Assembly: GCA_025331445.1 (NCBI GenBank)
Contig: JAIWNE010000034.1
Coordinates: 186,001 to 250,000 of the forward strand
Length of the DNA: 64,000 nt
Direction: 5' to 3'
DNA from: Blakeslea trispora
Lineage: Eukaryota; Mucoromycota; Mucoromycetes; Mucorales; Choanephoraceae
Shown: one piece after another, positions 1-11,781 of the stretch
How positions within the stretch are numbered: position 1 is the first letter of the stretch
Layout: the number at the start of each line of letters is the position of its first letter
The notes under the pieces: model-generated
Databases searched by the model: none
The model's input: only the letters and a program-made list of their open reading frames with translations
What the model was told of the DNA's origin: nothing
Translations under genes and position numbers: made by a program

Positions 1-662
1 CACAATAACCAACATGGACATCGACCTGTGGTCACCCCACTCAGTCATACACTCTCATTAATTGAACACAATACCTCTCCTATTCGATTTCTGATCTTGG
101 ATTGTCCTACAGAATCCACTTTATCTTTTTATCTGGAAGAATTTAAAAACCTAGACGTATCCACTGTTGTTCGCTGTTGTCAGCCTACTTACAGTTCTCA
201 AATGCTCACCGAAAGCGGCATCTCTGTCGTCGATTTGCCTTTTAGAGATGGTGGGGTTGTAAGTAATAATTTATCATCATTTTTTCTCAAATAAGCCGTG
301 TAACCTGCTTTTTTTTTCAATAGCCTCCTCCTCAAATTATTCACGATTGGTTACAGATCATTGAAAAAGCTAAAACCAAATCAGCTGAAGAACAACAATC
401 ATTGACTGTAGCTGTCCACTGTGTGGCAGGATTAGGTAGAGCACCCGTCTTGGTGGCTATTGCTTTGATTGAATCGGGCATGGCACCTTTAGATGCTATT
501 GAATACATTCGAGGCAAGAGACGCGGTGCTTTCAACAAACCACAAATCAATTTCTTAGACAGCTATAGACGTAAGCCTGCACCCAGTACCTATTCTTTCC
601 GAGAATCATTGGGTAGAATGTTTGGATTTGGTCCAAAAGCAGTTGTCACTCAACAGACATAA
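1..662 (+). CDS. PRL/PTP4A-type protein tyrosine phosphatase (5' partial)
   Basis: Dual-specificity/tyrosine phosphatase of the PRL (PTP4A) family. Two exons are visible: the frame is open from the window edge to 258 (donor GTAAGT), and the second exon runs 324-662. Before 258 the frame reads [15 protein letters not shown] and then [10 protein letters not shown], typical of the PRL N-terminus. Exon 2 carries the P-loop HCVAGLGR (Cys nucleophile and Arg of CX5R), followed by AP rather than the usual T/S after the Arg, as PRLs have. The WPD-loop equivalent lies near PFRDGG. The start codon lies before base 1; the in-window ATG at 14 is out of frame. The C-terminus ends VVTQQT and has no CaaX box, unlike animal PRLs, which are farnesylated. 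It converges on the reductase gene with only 4 bp between stop codons. The family call is confident; substrate unknown. Confidence 0.9.
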
Positions 663-666
663 TTCT

Positions 667-1693
667 TTATTCAACGTCAAAATAATCAATATGGCTACCA
701 GATGTATATTGATCCTTCGACAACAACTGCCACAACTTGTTGGCTGAATCCTCCATCTTGACCAATTTACCCTATCGCAATTTTTTATACATATAATAAA
801 CATACGTAATTTTCCTCTCTCTCTTTCTCTTATATATATTACCTCATTTTTAAGTCTGGTGTAAAGCTCACGTTGTTCAGTATCACCGACTGTTTCACGA
901 ACAGCTTTTTGCATATCGTTATCAAGTGGTCCAGGAGCATAGTTCAAGGTGCGAACAGAAGGCTAATTTAAATTAAATTTAATTCAGGAAATCAACAAGC
1001 TTTAATGTTTACCTCTTCTGTAGCAACAATCTGTAGCAACATATTACGTGCTGCCTTACCGGTAGAATACAAACCAGTATAAGGAAACTCCTTGATGGCT
1101 ACGATAGACGATATGTTTACAATCGAAAGCTTAACCAAGCCATTATTGAACAATTGAAGAAAGCCGGTACTACAATACAAAAAAGGTTTAGTCGATATAA
1201 AATTTATGCGTTTATAACATACACTATAGCTGAGTAAGAGGTTACATTAATGTTCATGTACTCTTGAATTTCCTCTGGTGTATACTGAGATACTTTTTTA
1301 GACATGTCTCCTATTGAACCTGCATTGTTGATCAAGACTGCATGAGTGATAGGTGCAACATCGTTTTCTCTCAAACTCTACAATGTGCAGATAACTAAGT
1401 GTCTTTTTTTTTTCAAAAATTCAGAATCCGATTTTTACCTTTAAAAGTTTATCAAGTTGATCAATCACAGTTGCTTTAGCTTCCGTAGCACCTCCCAAAT
1501 TAGCGTTGGCGATACGGTGGCAAGCGATCGTGTCTGTTTCTAGCTGAATACTTTCAAGCTGAGAAGCATCACGTCCAACCAAGACAAGTGTCGTCTTTTT
1601 GTCGGTTGTGTTTTTGGCTATAGTTTCTGCTATGGTCTTGCCAAAACCGCGATTAGCACCAGTAATAACATAAAGTGAGTGTTTCAATAACAT
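667..1693 (-). CDS. Sepiapterin reductase-like short-chain dehydrogenase
   Basis: NADPH-dependent short-chain dehydrogenase most like sepiapterin reductase (tetrahydrobiopterin branch); fungal members may also reduce other carbonyls. Five exons: 1693-1439, 1377 to about 1223, 1169-1013, 962-843, 771-667, giving about 263 aa, the usual length (human SPR 261). Exon 1 has the Rossmann motif TGANRGFGKTIA, exon 2 the INNAG structural motif, exon 3 NISS with the catalytic YSTGK and then AARNML. The last exon has SGSHIDYFDVE, matching the family's C-terminal substrate-site segment (SGxHVDFYD). The start is the ATG at 1693, immediately before the nucleotide-binding strand. Predicted cytosolic. Sepiapterin as the true substrate is inferred from C-terminal resemblance only. 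Confidence 0.88.
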
Positions 1694-1838
1694 AATAGTT
1701 TAATAATAGAAAGAATATAAACAAAAATTCAAAGTAAAGCAATAAAGTAGGCAGAGGAAGATAGAATAGTCAAGAAAAAAAAAAAAGAAAAGCGAAATAA
1801 AAAAAAAAAAGATTACAATAGTTTATTCTGTTGCACAA

Positions 1839-4479
1839 TTAAGTCTTGTCCAAAGATTCATGACTCTGGTTAGTTAATTCTACAAGTACTCGATCAAGAA
1901 TTTCCGCTCGACACAAAGGGCTATTTTTTTTCAAGTAATGAGCATGCATTCAACACAAAGAGGCGATTCGCCAACTTACCATAGACTTAATGCTTTTGCA
2001 CAACGACCACCAATGCCATCATGTTTACAGGGCATCAAGATTGTATCCTTGGGTTCTGAGAAACATATCGTACAGAGAGGTCCATCCCAATCATAGTCTT
2101 GTTCCTTTTCTTCTTCTTTATCTGTACTGTCCGAATCAGACAGATGTTGCACTACCTCATCAGCACCTACTCTTGGCCGTAACGGTGGTTTGTTCATAGG
2201 CTGGTAAGATTTACCATGTGATGTAACACCTCGCTTCTTCACCCAACGCATGACACGCCTCTTGAAATCATGGTCGAGTATGCCTGCTTCATTCAATCCT
2301 CGAAACTTGGCTTTGGTAGGTGGAGGATACATCCACGGTCGTTCACCAAAATTGACGAGGGCTTGCTGATGTGTTGTTAAGCTGATAGCTGGATATAAAC
2401 CTAGACCTTTCACAGGCTTTTTCTTTTTTGTATCTTCGGGTAAGGATGTCGTATGCGGTGGTGACACATGGGACAAAGGTGTCTTGTCTGGCGAACAGGT
2501 CACACTCTGGACTGAAGATTCGGTGGTGATGACAGAGGACCGAGATGACATCTCTGAGCTTTTTCGATAGGATTTTCGATTGGGATGTTCAAATTCGACT
2601 GTCAGACCTAGGTCGCATCCATTGATGTAATAGGAGCAAAAGCCGTTATCCAAATCTAGAAAACTTCCAATGACATCTCCTGCTTGACATCTTATTTTTA
2701 TTTTGCTCTGAGGGTACACAGCAGATCCATCTGCCCAAACAGCAGTCCGATAGGTATCAAATGCGAATCCGTTCTAAATAAAAACGAAATAAATTAAAAA
2801 AAAAAGGAACATTTGTTTTGTCTTTGCTGATACTATACGCAATCATCACCCACACCATAACCCTCCTCGGGAGAAAATCGACATCGACTGGTAGCCCAAC
2901 CGATCTGCATGATGCCATTGCTAAGTAGAAGCGTTTCATAATACCATTTCTCACGTTTGACACAAGCAGTAGCACGTACAGATTCAAAATGAGGTCGATC
3001 ATTTCGAAGCTTTTTTTAAGAAAATTAATCATTAAGAAATTAATGAATGTTTCTATATACCTCTAAACCATTTCCTCCTATCTTTAAATGCGATGTAGAA
3101 TCAAAGGGATTCATGATTACTTTCAGATGAGATAGATCCCAAGGACACGTGATCTATATTCTTATTAGCGGTTTGAGCCCTTGTTCAGAATTCAATGTTT
3201 TTTACCTTCTTGGCATCGATAAAGACATGATCTAGAGCCCACCTGGAGCATAATCCTAACTGTACATATCTGGCCCACTCTTCTCTCAGGGGACCTTTTG
3301 GGGGAATAAATCGCGAATCAAAGCTGTTTACAAAAGATGATGATATTGTTTCGTTGATTGGGTCTGGTGATGAAGAAAGTTTGAGAGGCGATGTAGCCTG
3401 AGGTGTCAGTATTTCATCCGTTGTGGTAAATGCAAATATACGGCTGTTGGCTATTTCGCACTCTTTTACAACAGATAATAAAACGGATCTAATATTAAAA
3501 TCATGTGCCAATATGAATGCTTTTACAGCACCTATCATCATAGTTCATTCAGAATGCATTGTTTTCTCTCCCTTTTTTTTTTAATGATCGTACCTGTCAA
3601 AGCGAATTTTTCCAAAGCCAGTAAAGAGAAGATGCGAACCATCAAATCCTCTTGCGGGTCTGATATGGACTGCATCAACATATCACCTACATCTTGATGC
3701 CATAATGCAAGGCACATTTCTCCAGCAAATTTTTCAGCGAGGAGAGACCAAAGGATGGCTGCATTCAGCTTAAGTTTTGTTTGTTCGGAGTTTTGAACAG
3801 GAGCCATCAGGCTAGGTGATGTTGGACTGGTGCTGTTCTGAAAGATCTGCTTCTTCAATGCCTGTCGTTTGCTTACTGATCTTTCTAATTTAAATCGGGT
3901 TGACAGTAATGAGATCATACGTTGAATTCTGCTAGGTTTTCTGTTGAGCTTTGATATGATGGCAGGTGAGACTGAGAGCATTGTATCTCTTGATGGTAAG
4001 GCAGCTCTATCTATGATATGACTTAAAAAAGCCATAGCCACTGGGCTATCAGGATCAAGACTGCTGGTAATTGTAGAGATAAAAGCAAGATATCCTGGAC
4101 CTTATTTTATGGAAAAAAAAAAGAAATTGAATGAGAAAAGAAACAAGTTGGTCTAAGAGAGAAAGAGCAGCTATTTACCTTCATAAGCTAATGTAAATAA
4201 AGTATCCAAAGCATGCACCATATGCCTCTCTCTATCATAAAATTCGATTTGGCTTTGGTCTGATGAAATCGATTGTTGTGGGCCATGAGTCGCTTCAGTT
4301 GAGCTTGAGGTTGATCTGCTTAACCTTCGTGAATCATTGGATGATCGCTGTGACTGATTGTCTTGTTCAAATTCCTGTACATGATTTTGTGCAATGGCCA
4401 ATACTCTTTTCCAAGAGCTTTCAACTAGCCTTCCAACTTGATCGTTTACAGGCTTAAAGACCAAATCAATATTTGGCAT
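1839..4479 (-). CDS. RSPRY1-like SPRY + RING finger E3 ubiquitin ligase
   Basis: Seven exons (4479-4179, 4094-3594, 3531-3206, 3153-3061, 3009-2839, 2773-1980, 1920-1839) sum to 2268 nt, 755 aa. The N-terminal half is helical and Ser-rich, with no motif I recognise. A SPRY domain spans exons 5-6: KREKWYYETLLLSNG, IMQIGWATSRCRF, GYGVGDDCNGFAFDTYR, then a Ser-rich insert and FGERPWMYPP. The C-terminus is a RING: CTICFSEPKDTILMPCKHDG, then a cysteine that is split by the last intron and completes CPLCRAE. This order (SPRY then C-terminal RING) is that of RSPRY1 and its fungal relatives. Expected role: substrate binding through SPRY and E2 recruitment through RING. Substrate unknown. Pyrimidine-poor A-tracts downstream show nothing else. 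Confidence 0.87.
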
Positions 4480-4779
4480 TGTATTCTGCTAATTGGATTT
4501 CTTATTCTTTTTAAGAAAATGTCTATGAAAATGAACAATGATTTTCTTGTAAAGTAAGTTGTAGAAAGAAATAATAAAATTCAAAAAAAGAGAGAGAATA
4601 TCGAAAGAAGGCTCAAAGAAGCCCAAATCGCACTCATTTGATCGTATTATGCTAGGCGAGACGAGGAAATAAAATGAAAGTCATTTAATAACAAACAAAG
4701 GCAATGATGACAAGTCTTGCGAAATTTTCCTTTTCGCTGAAAAAAAAAATTATATATACAGAGGAAAAACTTTTTTTCT

Positions 4780-6203
4780 TTATAAGGGAGTAAGGTAAGC
4801 TAATCGATTGTAATTTGTGCTGACGTTATGGTGAAAGGAAAGTACATTTTCGGTGGCGGAAGAAATGATCTCATTATATAGATCGTTGACTGTAGCGAAT
4901 GATTTTCTTGAGAGTAAACTGGCAGCTATTCCGGTAACATGAGGACTTGCCATACTATGATATATTATAAGCAAGTGTCTATTTTTTTTTCGGTGTGTTG
5001 ATATCATTTGCTTACCTTGTACCATCTAATTTCTTTGTGATGCCACCAATGTAAGCACTTTCGATATCCGAGCCTGGGGCATAGACTTCTACACAACGAC
5101 CATCATTCGAGAATGAAGCAGCTTGATCGTTTGTGTTGGATGCACCCACTGAAAATACATTTTTGTTGGATGAAGGAGAGAATGAACAAGCATCTGATCC
5201 TGAATTACCGGCAGCTACAAAGACTGGTATCTGATGGTCGAGAACTACTCGGGAAAGGACTTGATCCAGTGCATATGATTTTGGTCCATTGAGAGAAAGA
5301 TTGATGACTGCTTTTCCCGGTGTTGCTGTCTCGACAACATGATATACGCCCTTGATGATATTGCTTAGCATACCATCTCCATCTTTATCAAGCACTTTGA
5401 CAGAATGTACCGTGGCCTTTTTGGCAACTCCGAAATTTCTACCAACAGCCTTACTAGCAACATGCGTACCTATAGGATAGTCATCCTCATTTAGCTTTCT
5501 TAGTCATAAAATGATACGATGATATTTACCATGTCCATTCAAGTCGATATCGTCTTCGTTATCCACAAAATTGGCTTCATAAATGGCTCTGCCTTCAAAG
5601 TCTTGATGCTTGATGTCCACACCTGTATCCAGCACATACACATGAACATCTTGACCAGCTTGCTCATCAAACGTATATTGAAGTGTTCCATTTAACTTTT
5701 GTCGCTGAGAAATTCTAGCCAATCCCCAATTCGCTGCCACTTCTGTCTTTAAGGCCTGACGCTTCTCTAGTCCATCGTGTTCCACTTGGGTTTGATAGAT
5801 ATGATTCTGTTCTACATACTCGATATCTTGAAGTTGATGCAAATATTTTACAAATGAATGGTCTGGAAATTTGCCGGCTATCAGTGTGAAATTTTTGTCA
5901 ACCGAAAGAAAGTCAATGTTCTCAGGTGCCGGGAATGATCGACGTTGATGATGATCAGCTATATTGTGCTTTTTCCGAGAAAGTGTGTATGCTTTATGAT
6001 GTGCAAGTATAAAGTTATGTGCTATACAAACAAATCGAATCACATAAACAAGCTTTACTCCTCTTTTTTTTCTCTTTGTATTTACCACTATCTACAGCCA
6101 TGGCTGACTTCAATTTAATGATATGCGTTGCACTATGGATAGGCTGCTCAGCAACGGATAAAGTAGCCAACATCATAAGTGACCAAGTGATAATTGCTTT
6201 CAT
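4780..6203 (-). CDS. Secreted subtilisin-like serine protease (S8A, proteinase K type)
   Basis: Four exons (6203-6086, 6021-5530, 5469-5016, 4954-4780; 1239 nt, 412 aa). Residues 1-18 (MKAIITWSLMMLATLSVA) form a signal peptide. An inhibitor_I9 propeptide follows (HIIKLK..., VEQNHIYQTQ). Mature protease motifs: Asp box VYVLDTGVDIKH; His box GHGTHVASKAVG, split by the second intron between the two glycines; oxyanion Asn in VFVAAGNSG; and Ser box GTSMASPHVTG, split by the third intron inside the Ser codon. The complete triad is present. Family members are extracellular or vacuolar endopeptidases; secretion is inferred from the leader. The family call is firm, the substrate range unknown. Confidence 0.95.
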
Positions 6204-6399
6204 GATAACTCTTGTTTTTTAAGTAATAGAAAGAAGAACAAATTGAAAAAAAGAAAATAAACAAATGAACCTGTTTTATATATGGATTTACATTTATAGA
6301 CGTCAATGTTCTATTAAAATGAAAATAGGATAGGTGAATTGCCCTAATTACCATGGTGATTAAATGTCCCATCAAACAAACAAATAAGTGTCATTGATA

Positions 6400-7086
6400 T
6401 TATGCAAAAGTCATGTGATCATCCGTCAAAGTCAAGCTGAATTTCTTTTCAAATTCCTTCTTCAGATCAGACTGTTCGAACTTTTTAGATTGAGGATGTT
6501 TGTTGATCAGCTCAATGGTCTTTTTACGGGCATCCTTCAGTGAAAGTGACTTGTGTTTCAAGACTTCCTTTAATGCAAACTGGAGTGTTCTTGAGAGATC
6601 ATCGTCCAACTCAGTACTGCTCCAAGCTGTCAAACTGTCAGTTTTGGTCTTTTTGGACTTTTTGTCTTCCTTCTCATTCTTTCTCTTCTTGTCATTGGTC
6701 TCCACCGTGCTTTGTTCTTCCTTTTTCTTTTGATTTAATTGGTCAATGAGAGAAGCAGGTTTCTTGTTACTGTTGTTGTTGTTGTTGTTATTCTATAACA
6801 TAGGGTTAGGCACAAGTCAAGTAAATAAAGAACAAACACACCTTATTTTGATAGACATGCTTTTGGAACTTTTGAGCTTCAGTCATACAAGAGGTATGAG
6901 ATTGGAATTCGTTACCTTGGAAGGTAATGGAGCAGTCAATACAAGTAAAAGTGGCATGACAACGACCACGATGTTGGTTCAACTTGGGTTTCTTAACAAC
7001 GTCACCGCAACCGTCGCACTGAAAGCTATTGACTCTTTATTAGCTTCATTTTTCTTTTTGATTAGCATTAGACTGTACCTAACCAT
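6400..7086 (-). CDS. LYAR-type C2HC zinc-finger nucleolar protein
   Basis: Three coding exons: 7086-7079 (only 8 nt, ATG GTT AG), 7025-6842 and 6792-6400; 585 nt, 194 aa. Residues 3-60 match the tandem LYAR-type zinc fingers: FQCDGCGDVVKKPKLNQH, GRCHATFTCIDC, then FQGNEFQSHTSC, with the conserved spacing of Cys/His pairs and the FxGNEF-type turn. A poly-Asn stretch and a highly charged Lys/Glu-rich segment (KKRKNEKEDKKSKK, a likely nuclear or nucleolar signal) follow, then a C-terminal helical region (KKFEQSDLKKEFEKKFSL). LYAR proteins act in rRNA transcription and pre-rRNA processing; that role is carried over from the family. The start depends on the tiny first exon; without it no good ATG precedes the first finger. 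Confidence 0.88.
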
Positions 7087-7231
7087 GACCTTAAGGTATT
7101 TTATACAAATTGAAAAAAAAAAAGAAAAAAAAAGGTCTTTTTTTTAAAATCTTTCTTTCTGATCTCTCTCTCTTTCTCTTCTTTTCTCAGCCACTAGAAT
7201 TTAAAATACAGCCATATCATACATTATCTTT

Positions 7232-8300
7232 TTATTTAGTTGAAGAACCCTCAGTTTCATTCGTGTTAGTGCTTGGACTAGAAGATTCATTGCCAGCAGG
7301 ACTACTAGCCATTTGCCAGGCAGGAATACCAGCACGAGTACCACTGCTGTTCAATGTGCTTGCAAGACGAGAAGTCAAGGCATCATTGGTAGATGCAGTA
7401 GGTGTGGTAGGTGCACTAGAGACGGATTCAGTGGGATTGGATATAGGGCGTCTACTGACTAAAAGTGACTTGAGTGATTTGACTTCGTTCTGAAGATCAG
7501 CCAAGACTGCATTCTGTGATTCCTTGTTACGATCCAATGTCTAGAGGAACACGTTAGACACACTGAATTTACCTCTAATACACATTACCTTAGGCACCAG
7601 TTCTTTTAGTGCATCAATATCACTCTTTACATTCTTGAATTCTTGATCTCTTTGTTGATCCCCTTCCTTGAGATCTTTTAGGACTGTTTCAAGGCTTGTG
7701 AGTGATTCGTCTATTTTCTTGGATTGTGATGCTACTGTTGTCAATGCTGTATTGGTTTGATCTTTCATTTCCTTCAAAGAATCCTCCACTAACAAACCAA
7801 AATTTGTTCAGTACAATGCCACTGAAGACTTTTGCTTATTTTACCTGCTTGAAATTGTGCATCCAACTTTTCTTTATCTTCTTCTAATTCCTTTTGTGTG
7901 GGTACTTTAAACCAAGGACCAAATAGTTTCTATTGGTATCTAAGTTAACTCTGAATAAGATAGCATGCAACAACCTTACCTTTGCCAATGTCCATACACC
8001 ATAGCCTACACCACCAGCCAATACAGCAGCAATAAAGATATCTCTCCAGTCATAAGCAGGTCTAGCTGGTACAGGAGGTGGAGCATGCTGTATCATACCA
8101 GGTTGTACTACTATACCAGCAGGCTGATTAGTTGTGGTGGTGGTGGCTGGCTTGCCATTAGCGCGCGACATGGCCTCTTCAATCTCTTCACTTGTCATTC
8201 CTTTAGACTCTAAAAAAGACACCTTCTTAGCCAAAGGAGCTGACTGTACCTTGGGGTCAGACAAAAAGGAAATAGCAGATGTGATAAGTTCTTCACGCAT
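7232..8300 (-). CDS. PEX14: Peroxin-14, peroxisomal import docking protein
   Basis: Four exons (8300-7980, 7929-7845, 7788-7589, 7540-7232; 915 nt, 304 aa). The N-terminal Pex14 domain is clear: REELITSAISFLSDPKVQSA, then LAKKVSFLESKGMTSEEIEEA, the helix pair that binds WxxxF motifs of Pex5 and Pex13. A proline-rich linker (HAPPPVPARPAYDW) precedes a single membrane segment (IFIAAVLAGGVGYGVWTLAK), then GPWFKVPTQKELEEDK, a long coiled coil (about residues 130-230) and a Ser/Thr-rich tail. The protein sits in the peroxisomal membrane and with Pex13/Pex17 docks cargo-loaded Pex5. The start ATG is directly before the conserved helix. Confidence 0.95.
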
Positions 8301-8750
8301 TATATAGAATGGCGAGTGTGATAATGAAAAAAAAGAAAAAGAAAGGAAAAGAAAGAAAGAGAATAAGGTGTGGGGAAAGAAAAGAGGATAGAAACAATTG
8401 CTGCTTATTAACCAGCTTCACATGCTCCAATAGGATGGAATAGCGGAGCCCCTTTTCTGAGAGTAAAAAAAAATATCTTTCCCCCGATAACAAAATCTTA
8501 TGTAAGTCGCTATTTCCAGGTAGATTTACTTTCTGATTGTTGAGCACCATTTTTAATGGATTGCTTCTCCAAATACATGCAACAAATAAAACTCATTAAA
8601 AAGAGACCTAGAGTGCTTAATATAAAGGCTTTGAGGCTATCTAAGAGACAAAGGAAGACCGTATAACTTTTAATAGAAAATAGTTGCAGTTTATTGATAA
8701 AAAGAATATACACGCATTTTATACATATGAACAGAATAGTCAGATTGTGT

Positions 8751-10151
8751 TTAATTAGTGGTTGATGAAGAGACAGCAAGCTGATCGATTTCTTGATTTG
8801 TTCGGTAGAGTTTAAGGTAAGCCTCTCTCAGATCCTTCAGAGCAGCACGTTGAGCGGTCTGAAAGTCTTTCTTGATATGACTCTGAACACTTGGATTGGT
8901 TTCATGCATCTCTTCCAACTGATGCAAGGCCTGTCGAGTGCGTTCTCGAACACTGTTTTCCGCAACCATTCTCAATTGATCCACCTCAGCCTTTAATGCA
9001 TGGACCAGGAAACTCAGGTCTTGCTCTTTATCCAGTGCCTTAATTCTCTCCTGAATAAGATCTAGCTGCTTATGAAGCATGTCTTTTTGCTGAGCAGCTG
9101 TTTCCATGATCGACTGAATCTCAAAGGCTACACGATCCATTGTGTTCTCAAAGACAAATGACATGGGCTCTGGTGCTTGTCTTTTGGTCTCTTGCATGAT
9201 ACTCTCGATAATCTCCTGTGCCTTCAGTTTAGCTTCTTCTTGCTTCATGCCCATCTTTTTGCTCTCTAGAGTCTTTTGGTCAATGTACTCGAGAATACGC
9301 TTTGCTGTCTTTCTTAGCTTATCCTCCACCACATCTTCTGTTGAACTGGCTTGTGTGTATGTCTTCTTCTCTCTTTGACCACTTTTGACATAATTGTCTA
9401 ATTCTACACGCCACTGATGTATCTTGTCTAATGACCATGTCTTGGTCAGTGTCCACCAAGGCAAAAGATAAGTCTGGCAGCCATTTTTTGCAGCCACTAG
9501 TACTCTTAGTTGGTCCTCTTCAGTGTAGAACAATTGACGCGCATACTGGCATGATAAGTCAATCAAATCGCGTAGGGTTGTCTTTTCAATCCAGTGGTTG
9601 GCAGTGTCGAGTTTTTCAGTATAAGGCTGAATGCGTATACGAGAACGATCTATCCACTCAACTGCATTATGGCGTACATGTGTCATCCAAGGTTGGTTCC
9701 AAATGTGTTCTTGAAGGGTATATGGTGATGAAAGGTAGCGAACAGGAGCACAGGTATAGTTAGAAGTGAAGTGATCTTGCTGACATTGCCACACATAGAT
9801 TGGGATAAACAAAACGAGTAAAAGAAACACTATACTTTGAACTGACCAGCGCTTTTTTATCTGCTGAAATAATAGGTTTAGCCTACAGTCCTATTCCACT
9901 CGAGAGAAAAAAAGAAGGGTATATTTTACCTTTTGTGTTTTGTTGGATTGATCTGCTACAGGCTGTTCTGACATGGCTATATGAAAGAAGGGGTGTCAAA
10001 TGAGTCAAAGGTTATTAGAATAAAGAGAGAGAGAAAAAAGGAAACCTTTCAGATATTGTTCTACACGTTCAGCAGAATAGTTTTTAGGCGGCACAATCTT
10101 TACTGGTGAAGTATGAGACGATTTGTTGAGAATAGTCTCCCATTGAGACAT
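8751..10151 (-). CDS. Single-pass membrane protein with long coiled coil, family not recognised
   Basis: Three exons (10151-10046, 9976-9930, 9863-8751; 1266 nt, 421 aa). The N-terminus SQWETILNKSS...VKIVPPKNYSAERVEQYL looks conserved rather than random. A basic stretch (KKRW) precedes one strong membrane helix (SIVFLLLVLFIPIYVWQ). The rest is hydrophilic and mostly helical: Trp-rich up to about residue 200, then long Glu/Lys/Gln-rich heptads typical of coiled coil. There is no cleavable signal peptide, so a signal-anchor protein of the ER or another internal membrane is the simplest reading. The first donor (AAAG|GTTTCC) is weak but keeps frame. I do not assign a function. Confidence 0.75.
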
Positions 10152-10354
10152 GTTGGTTACTTGGAAACTGTAATAAAGAAAGAGATTTTTTTTCTGTTCT
10201 TGCGATTTCCTTTTATAGAATGCTTCATTTTGTCATCCTTTGAGTACTTTTTTTAAATGCATTAGCAAGTACACTTTTAACAGCCTCAGTTTTTGTCCAT
10301 TCTTTTAATTTTATCCTTCTAGATCATGCTTAGCATGATGTAAAATAGTACTAG

Positions 10355-11030
10355 TTATCTTAATACCATCCTATCAAATGTATATTACCTATTAATGGAA
10401 ATCTGCTTATGATAGCGACCAACAGTTCAATGAGCATCTCACTTGAGCCATTGGAAGCATACAGCATGTAGTATAAAACCTGAATTATGAAAGGAATAAG
10501 AGTTAAACAATGAGTTAAGCAGCTTGAGAGAAGCAATAAAGAACAATGAAATAGATTGATTGATAAGGCTTTCTTTTGCCTAAAGAGTTCAGTGGTTACT
10601 TGTCTTATCTTTTGTTGTGCAATCAATGACAGCACCCACTTGCTTAATTTTAGCATGAAACAGGGCAGAATAGGCCTCCTACAACGCCTTTGTCTCGTAC
10701 TTTCCGCATTAGGGTACCCATTTCAACACAGCCAAGGCGGTGGTTGACATAAATAAAGTTCATGTCTGGGATTTTATATCGTTCATTTTCTCCCAGTGGA
10801 CTCGAAGTTGCCAATGCTTTTGATTTCGCTAGATAGCGATGATACTTCATTTGATTACGAGCGCCTATAAAGTATAGTGTTTTTTGAGTTATTACATAGT
10901 CTGTCACCATCTCTCTTGAAGTCAAAGATAGGGCGGAAAACTAGGAGACAAATTGGCTGAAGGTGATTGAATACTGACAAGAAACAAACAGAGATAATAA
11001 GACTTGTAAAAGATCAAGCTTGAGGATCAT
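10355..11030 (-). other. Possible multi-exon gene or gene remnant, unrecognised
   Basis: A minus-strand frame from about 10949 to 10650 gives a protein-like stretch (TSREMVTDYVITQKTLYF, GARNQMKYHRYLAKSKALA, YKIPDMNFIYVNHRLG). A plausible chain starts at the ATG at 11030 (MILKLDLLQ, weak GTCTTA donor), joins at the CTAG acceptor near 10950, may splice again near 10710, and could end in a hydrophobic exon (VLYYMLYASNGSSEMLIELL) with a stop near 10355. Splice sites are poor and no family is recognised. It may be an eroded gene. The G8 run and purine tract at about 11034-11048 lie just upstream. Confidence 0.3.
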
Positions 11031-11148
11031 GAGGAGGAGGGGGGGGGAGTTTTCTTTCTGAAGATCCTACATTCTTTAGAAAAAAAACTTTAAAGTATAG
11101 CATGACAATAGGCTATATTTTTATTCACATTGAGTGTGTAACTGGCTT

Positions 11149-11420
11149 TCATAATTGATTGAGTACAATAGAACAACGATCTTTAGCTTGAGCAAGCATG
11201 GTATCATTCCCCAAAACAGTGATCCTGATAGACAATCTTTGTAAAAAAAAAAACGATACTGTTATATACGTGTAGCAAAAGGTAAAAGAGTTAGATGCGG
11301 AGTTTACACGCACTGACCAGCAATCTTGATGGTTGGACAAGTGTCATTGTAATCAATGTTCTTTTTAAAATGGAGTTCATAAGTCAGTGTAAGCAAAAGG
11401 CAGAGAAAGCCATTTTACTT
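11149..11420 (-). other. Short coding-like fragment, possibly a truncated RNA-binding domain
   Basis: On the minus strand two segments join through a possible intron (donor GTGTAAAC, acceptor ACAAAG) to read NDTCPTIKIAG and then IRITVLGNDTMLAQAKDRCS followed by IVLNQL and a stop. The IxITVLG...AQAK pattern loosely recalls the end of a KH domain, but I cannot trace a start codon or complete domain. It lies at the edge of a gene-poor tract, so a relic is as likely as a gene. Confidence 0.22.
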
Positions 11421-11634
11421 CTTTGCTTTCTTTCCTCTTCTTTTCTTTTTGTTCAAAAGATAACAGGGGGGTTAAAAGAGAAGTCACTGTTTGGAAACAC
11501 AAGAAAAAGCCAGTCCTAAAGGATCGGCAGGCAAATTTCAGCAGTCCAGTCCAACATGTGATTGAGTGCTGTCAAAAAGTTATAAAAAGGCTTCGTTTTT
11601 CGCCTTTTTTTCTTCTTTTTTCTTTATCCATTTA

Positions 11635-11781
11635 AGATGAACGGGATGGTCGTTCTCTATAGGCATGTGTCATGACACCTCTGCTGAGTTTGTTGGGCTA
11701 AGGGGACAAGATGAACGGGATGTGCGTTCTCTATAGGCATGTTAATAATACCTCTGCTGAATTTGTTGGGGTTAGGGGAGA
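11635..11781. repeat. Two tandem copies of a ~74-bp unit
   Basis: Copy 1 is 11635-11708 and copy 2 is 11709-11781. Each begins AGATGAACGGGATG and shares CGTTCTCTATAGGCATGT, CCTCTGCTGA and TTTGTTGGG, with changes concentrated in the middle. A short perfect hairpin (GGGCAC / GTGCCC) followed by T4 comes directly after. Conserved blocks separated by variable stretches suggest a small RNA or binding-site array rather than coding sequence. AGATGAA and CTGA recall C and D boxes of snoRNAs, but weakly. Confidence 0.6.
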
